Source of the DNA: Shewanella psychrotolerans
GTDB taxonomy: Bacteria > Pseudomonadota > Gammaproteobacteria > Enterobacterales > Shewanellaceae
Length of the DNA: 64,000 bases
Direction of reading: 5' to 3'
Assembly (NCBI RefSeq): GCF_019457595.1
Contig: NZ_CP080419.1
Location: forward strand, 2,046,001-2,110,000
In this document: piece after piece, positions 59,900-64,000 of the stretch
How the letters are laid out: every line of letters starts with the position of its first letter
Position numbering within the stretch: position 1 is the first letter of the stretch
Made by a program: the position numbers and the translations under genes
The notes under the pieces: model-generated
The model's database searches: none
What the model was told of the DNA's origin: nothing
The model's input: only the letters and a program-made list of their open reading frames with translations

Positions 59900-61471
59900 C
59901 TAATTTTCATCTGAGAGTTCAATTCTAACTTTATTAAATATCTCAATATTATCGATGAAAACTTGTGCCAGTTCTGGATCAAAGTGATGACCAGCCTCCC
60001 GTTTCATTTCATCGATAACGTCTTCAATAGGCCATGCGGGTTTATAACAACGTGCATGAGATAACGCATCAAATACGTCTGCAATGGCAACGATTCGAGC
60101 AAAGATATGAATATCTTTACCTTTAAGTCCACTTGGATAACCAGAACCATCGTACTTTTCATGATGTTGCAGCGCAATAATCGCTGCAGCGTTCAATATT
60201 GGGCGCTCTGAATTACCCAAAATTTGATGGCCGACTGCAGGATGTTGACGCATGATTGCCCACTCATCATCGGTTAACTTTCCTGGCTTCAATAAGATAG
60301 CATCAGGGGTCGCGATTTTCCCTATATCATGCATAGGGGAGGCGTGTTTAATGAGTACAGCTTGTTGTTCGTCAAGACCTGCGAGCAACGCGAGTCTATA
60401 GCAATATTCCGCCATTCTTTTAACATGGTTTGCCGCTTCCTTAGAGCGGCTTTCAACGACATCTCCCAAACGGAAAATGAGTTCAGATTGGGTATCTTCA
60501 AGCTCTTTGTTGAGTAGCAAATTCTCAAACGCGACACCGACGTTAACTGCAAAGATGTCGATAAGTCGTTTATCAAGTTCACTAATGGTATGGATGTTGT
60601 CCATATATAGCAGATTGATCCAACCGCTTTTAGCGGGAAAATAACCAACAAAGAGATCATCTTCGTATAAGCATTGTCTTTCTTTGAGCGCTCTTTTTAA
60701 TAATTGTTCGATAGGCTCAGGTATTGCTTTATCTTGGTGACTGGCAAATTGACCTGTGCCTGCGAGGATATGTAACTTGTCGGTATTGAGCACCTCACTC
60801 ATCGCATCGATGCCGTTACAGCTAATTAGCATGGTTTCGCTATTGAGATTGAGAAGATTAGCGACTTGGGTTAAAAGACCATCGGCAAAATGATGTAGAG
60901 TACGAAGTTCGAATAAACCTGATGTGGCTTCAACTACACGCTCCAACCCTACACGATACTGTAATTGAGCTAATCTAGCTTGCTCTATTTCCATAATATC
61001 GCGATAACTTCTAAGGGCTGAATAAACGCTGGTAATGAGCTTTCTTGAATCTAGCTCAGCTTTAGCTTTATAGTCATTAATATCATAATTTACTATGACG
61101 TCTTCTTCAGGTGCTTGACCTGGCTGTCCTGTTCTGAGTATTAATCTAATGGACTTATTTTTATTTTCTTCTCGGATCCAACGCACAAGTTCTAAACCAG
61201 CGTGATCGCTTTCCATTACAACGTCCACAAACGCCATCGCTACATCGTTATGACTTGCTAGTATGCTTTTAGCTTCTTCACCACTGTAGGCATTTATAAA
61301 CTCTATTGGACGGTTATCGAGGCGAAATCTGGATAAAGCAAGCTTAGTAACTGTATGAACATCTCGCTCATCATCTACTATCAAAATACGCCAAGCTGGG
61401 CCTGTGCATTCTTCGGGAGCTTTCTTTCTACCCGCAAACAGAGGGCTTTTTTTTGCCATATCGATCAGCAT
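59900..61471 (-). CDS. Response regulator with DUF3369 and HD-GYP domains (c-di-GMP phosphodiesterase)
   Basis: A 523-residue protein. A receiver domain (about 26-150) has phospho-acceptor D83 in AFVDVVM. A DUF3369 sensor-like region follows (about 165-325), then an HD-GYP domain (about 330-515): HDIGK (H381, D382) and HHEKYDGSGYP (436-446) are intact, so phosphodiesterase activity is expected. GAGG precedes the ATG at 61471. No partner histidine kinase is visible nearby. It converges with the lipoprotein gene. Confidence 0.9.
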   Translation of the reverse strand: MLIDMAKKSPLFAGRKKAPEECTGPAWRILIVDDERDVHTVTKLALSRFRLDNRPIEFINAYSGEEAKSILASHNDVAMAFVDVVMESDHAGLELVRWIREENKNKSIRLILRTGQPGQAPEEDVIVNYDINDYKAKAELDSRKLITSVYSALRSYRDIMEIEQARLAQLQYRVGLERVVEATSGLFELRTLHHFADGLLTQVANLLNLNSETMLISCNGIDAMSEVLNTDKLHILAGTGQFASHQDKAIPEPIEQLLKRALKERQCLYEDDLFVGYFPAKSGWINLLYMDNIHTISELDKRLIDIFAVNVGVAFENLLLNKELEDTQSELIFRLGDVVESRSKEAANHVKRMAEYCYRLALLAGLDEQQAVLIKHASPMHDIGKIATPDAILLKPGKLTDDEWAIMRQHPAVGHQILGNSERPILNAAAIIALQHHEKYDGSGYPSGLKGKDIHIFARIVAIADVFDALSHARCYKPAWPIEDVIDEMKREAGHHFDPELAQVFIDNIEIFNKVRIELSDEN

Positions 61472-62046
61472 TCAACATCCTCGACGTCAAAAAATAATGT
61501 ACTAACAGTTATTGTAGAACAACATCAGATTTTGGCAGCCGTTTGTCAATGAAATAAAAGATTATTTTAGTATGGGGTGTAATGCTTTTTAGTGCATTTC
61601 CCCTTTAAATCGATGTATGCAAACTAGTACTTTTGTAGCTCGTTGAGGTCATGATACTGATGACAACTAATATAAAGCGCACTAACCTTGGTAAGAGAAG
61701 AGGGTTAGGACTGATTGCAAGACATCGGTACTTAGTCGAATCGTTATGCATGGTAGATGATTAACCCACTAGGAGAGATTGACTATTTTTTTACATAGAC
61801 AGAGGGCTGAGATCTTACTGAAAGCTTAAAAAATTAACGGTGCTGTAAGCCTTCGCGCCGAGTCGCGACTTATCATGTTTAACGCATTGTTTCATTAAGA
61901 TAAGGTGACGGTCAGCATTGGAACCTAGTTAACAGCGGGGCAAATAACACATTTTATTTAGTTGTTATTTATCAGTAACTAACAAAATATCGAAATGAGA
62001 TGTGGTAGACTCACGCCTATCTTGCTTTAGCTAATCAATACTATCT
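61472..62046. other. 575-bp intergenic region, no gene seen
   Basis: AT-rich region between divergent HD-GYP and recombinase genes. Short frames lack start sites or family features. It should hold both promoters; no clear -35/-10 pair or operator stands out. Confidence 0.5.
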
Positions 62047-63366
62047 ATGAATAACATACAGATAAACTCGAGTTTACTGGAATGCCCTGTTTTACCTCTT
62101 TTTGAATCTAAGGAGTTTATTGAACAGGGAAACCCAATCATTAACCAACACATCACCGCGATTAGTATTAATTCCGTAAAAGACGCGGGTGTTGTTTATG
62201 AGTTAGCTTGTGATTTACTCTTTTCTCAGCGAGATAATGAAAACAGTTATAAAAGTTATCGTAGTGAATTAAGTTGTTTTTTACATTGGTGTTTCGATGT
62301 TGTGCAGTTGTCTCCCGATGAAGTCAGTCGGCGAGACATGGATAAGTTTGTCGCTTATTGCCAGAATCCACCCAAAGCTCTGATCGGTTATTTCAATGTT
62401 GCTCAGTTTCAACTCGATAAAGCCAGCGAACAACGAATTCCTAACCCTCATTGGCGACCATTTGTTGGTAAAAAAATCGACGGTAAAGTGCAACATTATA
62501 TCTTGAGCGATAACGCGTTAAAAACCAAAATGGCTATATTATCATCATTTTATGGCTTTTTAATGGCAGAGGACTTTTGTGAGCGTAACCCCGCGCAAGC
62601 GTGGATGAATCATTCGCGTTTTGCACAAAAGCGAAAGTACAAAGCGAATGAAGACGATCTCAATACCTTGGCATTTACGGAGTTACAGTGGTCATATCTT
62701 ATGTCTGGGGTCGAGGAATTAGCCAAGGCACAGCCAGAACTGCATCAACGTAGTCTGTTTTTGGTCAAGTTAATCTATAGTTGTTATTTAAGAGTCTCAG
62801 ATGTGAGTGCTCGAGTCGGATATAGCCCGATAATGGGTCAGTTTGTTCAAGATAAACAAACAGGGATTTGGCGGTTTAATATCCCTAAAAGTAAAGGTGG
62901 AAAATCACGCAACATTCCTATCTCTAATGCACTGCTCGATGCACTCATTGAATATCGACGCTTTCTTGGTTTAAGTGAGTTACCCAAAGCAGACGAACAA
63001 ACCCCACTGTTTATAAGGCATAAAGCTGCAGGCAGGGGAAGGGATGTCGGCTTTATAAACGCAAATCTTGGTATAAGACAGGTGAGGGAAGAACTTCAAA
63101 AAATCATTGAACATGGTGCTAACTGCGCGGAAAATGCTGGCATGTTTGAAGACGCAAAGGCGATGAGAAAATTAACGGCTCATAATATACGTCACACTGG
63201 GATCACGCATGATATTAATATTTACAGGCGTCCATTGTCGCATGTACAGGCTGATGCGGGCCACGAGAGCATCGATACCACGTCGCAATATTTACATACC
63301 ACGCAAACAGAGCGTCATCAGAGTACGGTTAATAAACCCATTGATTCTTTAGCGGGAATTGAATAG
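62047..63366 (+). CDS. Tyrosine recombinase/integrase-like protein
   Basis: A 439-residue protein with a SAM-like N-terminal DNA-binding part (about 45-185) and a catalytic domain (about 215-425). The catalytic set appears complete: R249 (YLRVSD), K in KSKGGKSR (281-287), H379-N-I-R382, H406 (AGHESID) and nucleophile Y415 (SQYLHT). It is larger than XerC/XerD, with an insert around 110-150. It stands alone: no attachment site, excisionase or phage gene is seen. It may be a chromosomal recombinase of this lineage or the last piece of an island continuing right. Confidence 0.85.
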   Translation: MNNIQINSSLLECPVLPLFESKEFIEQGNPIINQHITAISINSVKDAGVVYELACDLLFSQRDNENSYKSYRSELSCFLHWCFDVVQLSPDEVSRRDMDKFVAYCQNPPKALIGYFNVAQFQLDKASEQRIPNPHWRPFVGKKIDGKVQHYILSDNALKTKMAILSSFYGFLMAEDFCERNPAQAWMNHSRFAQKRKYKANEDDLNTLAFTELQWSYLMSGVEELAKAQPELHQRSLFLVKLIYSCYLRVSDVSARVGYSPIMGQFVQDKQTGIWRFNIPKSKGGKSRNIPISNALLDALIEYRRFLGLSELPKADEQTPLFIRHKAAGRGRDVGFINANLGIRQVREELQKIIEHGANCAENAGMFEDAKAMRKLTAHNIRHTGITHDINIYRRPLSHVQADAGHESIDTTSQYLHTTQTERHQSTVNKPIDSLAGIE

Positions 63367-63801
63367 TTATATTAAGAGGATAGAAATAATTAGCATAAAA
63401 AAAATCCCGTACCCTTTGGGGAAAGTACGGGATTAAGCCACTCTTGTGACACACAACATATTAAGTAAGGCTAGAATAAGTTGACCTAGCTACCATAATG
63501 GTCTTAGTTTTCAGTTAAATGTCTGAACAGTTACATTATGATTAACATCTAATTTTTAATCAGTTTTAATCGGTGTTATTAAGTTCCTATCTAAATAATA
63601 TTTACCCGGTCATCAAAAATAGTCTAAAACGTATCAGTGTGTGATTTGTGTATAAAATGTGGCGGACTTGCACAAGGTCCTTTAATTACTAAAAATCCTC
63701 CTATAATAGTTCATCCAACGCTATAGATGACAGATTCGATTTTGATCGTTCAAAGGATGCCAATTCTAAAGTAATGACTGACGGCTAACTGCATCAGCTG
63801 A
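63367..63801. other. Intergenic region after the recombinase gene
   Basis: Apart from the hairpin at 63399-63434 there is no supported gene or RNA. The sequence is AT-rich until about 63770, then more balanced where an open frame begins. Confidence 0.4.
63399..63434 (-). terminator. Terminator-like hairpin facing the recombinase gene
   Basis: AATCCCGTAC / GTACGGGATT with a 12-nt loop. The T-run (A-run on +) is on the left, so it terminates transcripts that come from the right on the minus strand. No minus-strand gene is visible to its right. Confidence 0.65.
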
Positions 63802-63990
63802 TTTTCCCCGAAAATTCAGGTTCAACTGAAGTTTAAAAACGGGACAACATATCTAGCAGACCAATTCCAAACCGACAGCTCAAGCTTCATCGTCAATAAC
63901 TTTGGCGGCCTTGAGCTTAAACGCTTTGGACTAACCATCAGCAAACTGTCAAAGCAGACAAGCAGCGACACGTTAAAAGTCGCTAATTAA
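63802..63990 (+). other. Open frame of 62 codons near the right edge, possibly a truncated gene
   Basis: The frame reads ...KIQVQLKFKNGTTYLADQFQ... and ends KVAN at TAA 63988-63990, immediately followed by GGAG, which looks like the ribosome-binding site of a gene starting just outside the window. There is no ATG, GTG or TTG inside the early part. The composition looks coding. Either a 5'-truncated gene or one with an unusual start. Family not recognised. Confidence 0.35.
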
Positions 63991-64000
63991 GGAGAAATCA

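Overview
The window reads as a chromosome segment of a marine gammaproteobacterium, most likely a Shewanella. The basis is the gene order (etrA-type fnr next to uspE, ttcA and a ccoNOQP/ccoHIS cluster; tusDCBE beside yccA; thrS-infC-rpmI-rplT; two GAPDH genes around a DUF2989 lipoprotein) together with protein sequences that resemble the Shewanella versions. No database search was possible; family names come from motif recognition. Most of the window is orderly core genome.

Bases 1-15900 are accessory: a polysaccharide-utilisation locus, probably for arabinan or another arabinose-rich glycan. It holds a GH43-ricin protein (cut by the left edge), a GH97 enzyme, a TonB-dependent receptor, a GH43 lipoprotein with aBig and LamG repeats, an SMP-30 lactonase-like protein, a DUF3237 protein, a type-B carboxylesterase and a second alpha/beta hydrolase. 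Related MITE-like repeats in opposite orientation lie near both ends (about 1739-2132 and 15492-15777). No regulator or sugar kinase is visible, so the locus probably continues to the left.

Bases 15900-24200 hold a tandemly duplicated tRNA-fMet/tRNA-Val array, norM and ribE back to back, and the thrS-infC-rpmI-rplT operon. That operon has three translation-control candidates: an anticodon-like hairpin in the thrS leader, a non-AUG infC start (AUA), and a possible L20 pseudoknot before rpmI. A decayed IS630 element follows, flanked by two nearly identical hairpins.

Bases 24200-38500 are core genes: trxB, ald and lrp (divergent), ftsK-lolA-rarA-crcB-serS, tusDCBE, yccA, punR and punC (divergent), and tRNA-Ser. 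An IS3 fragment lies just downstream of tRNA-Ser.

Bases 38800-49100 contain small lineage-specific genes, then gapA with a HexR-like palindrome upstream, a DUF2989 lipoprotein, the long GAPDH gapB, a tRNA Gly-Cys-Leu operon, an aromatic/aspartate aminotransferase, a YvcK-like protein, a Bax-type glucosaminidase and a DUF2987 protein.

Bases 49100-59900 are the micro-aerobic respiration block: ttcA, uspE, etrA/fnr, the cbb3 oxidase assembly genes (a DsbD-like membrane protein, ccoS, ccoI, ccoH) and the structural genes ccoNOQP. Two FNR-type boxes lie upstream of ccoN, and a divergent lipoprotein gene sits just beyond them. The right end has a DUF3369/HD-GYP response regulator, a lone tyrosine recombinase, and an open frame that may belong to a gene cluster continuing past the window.

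I found no CRISPR array, no recognisable defence system and no complete mobile element. The most distinctive content is the repeat-flanked polysaccharide locus and the group of RNA/translation-control candidates around thrS-infC-rpmI.
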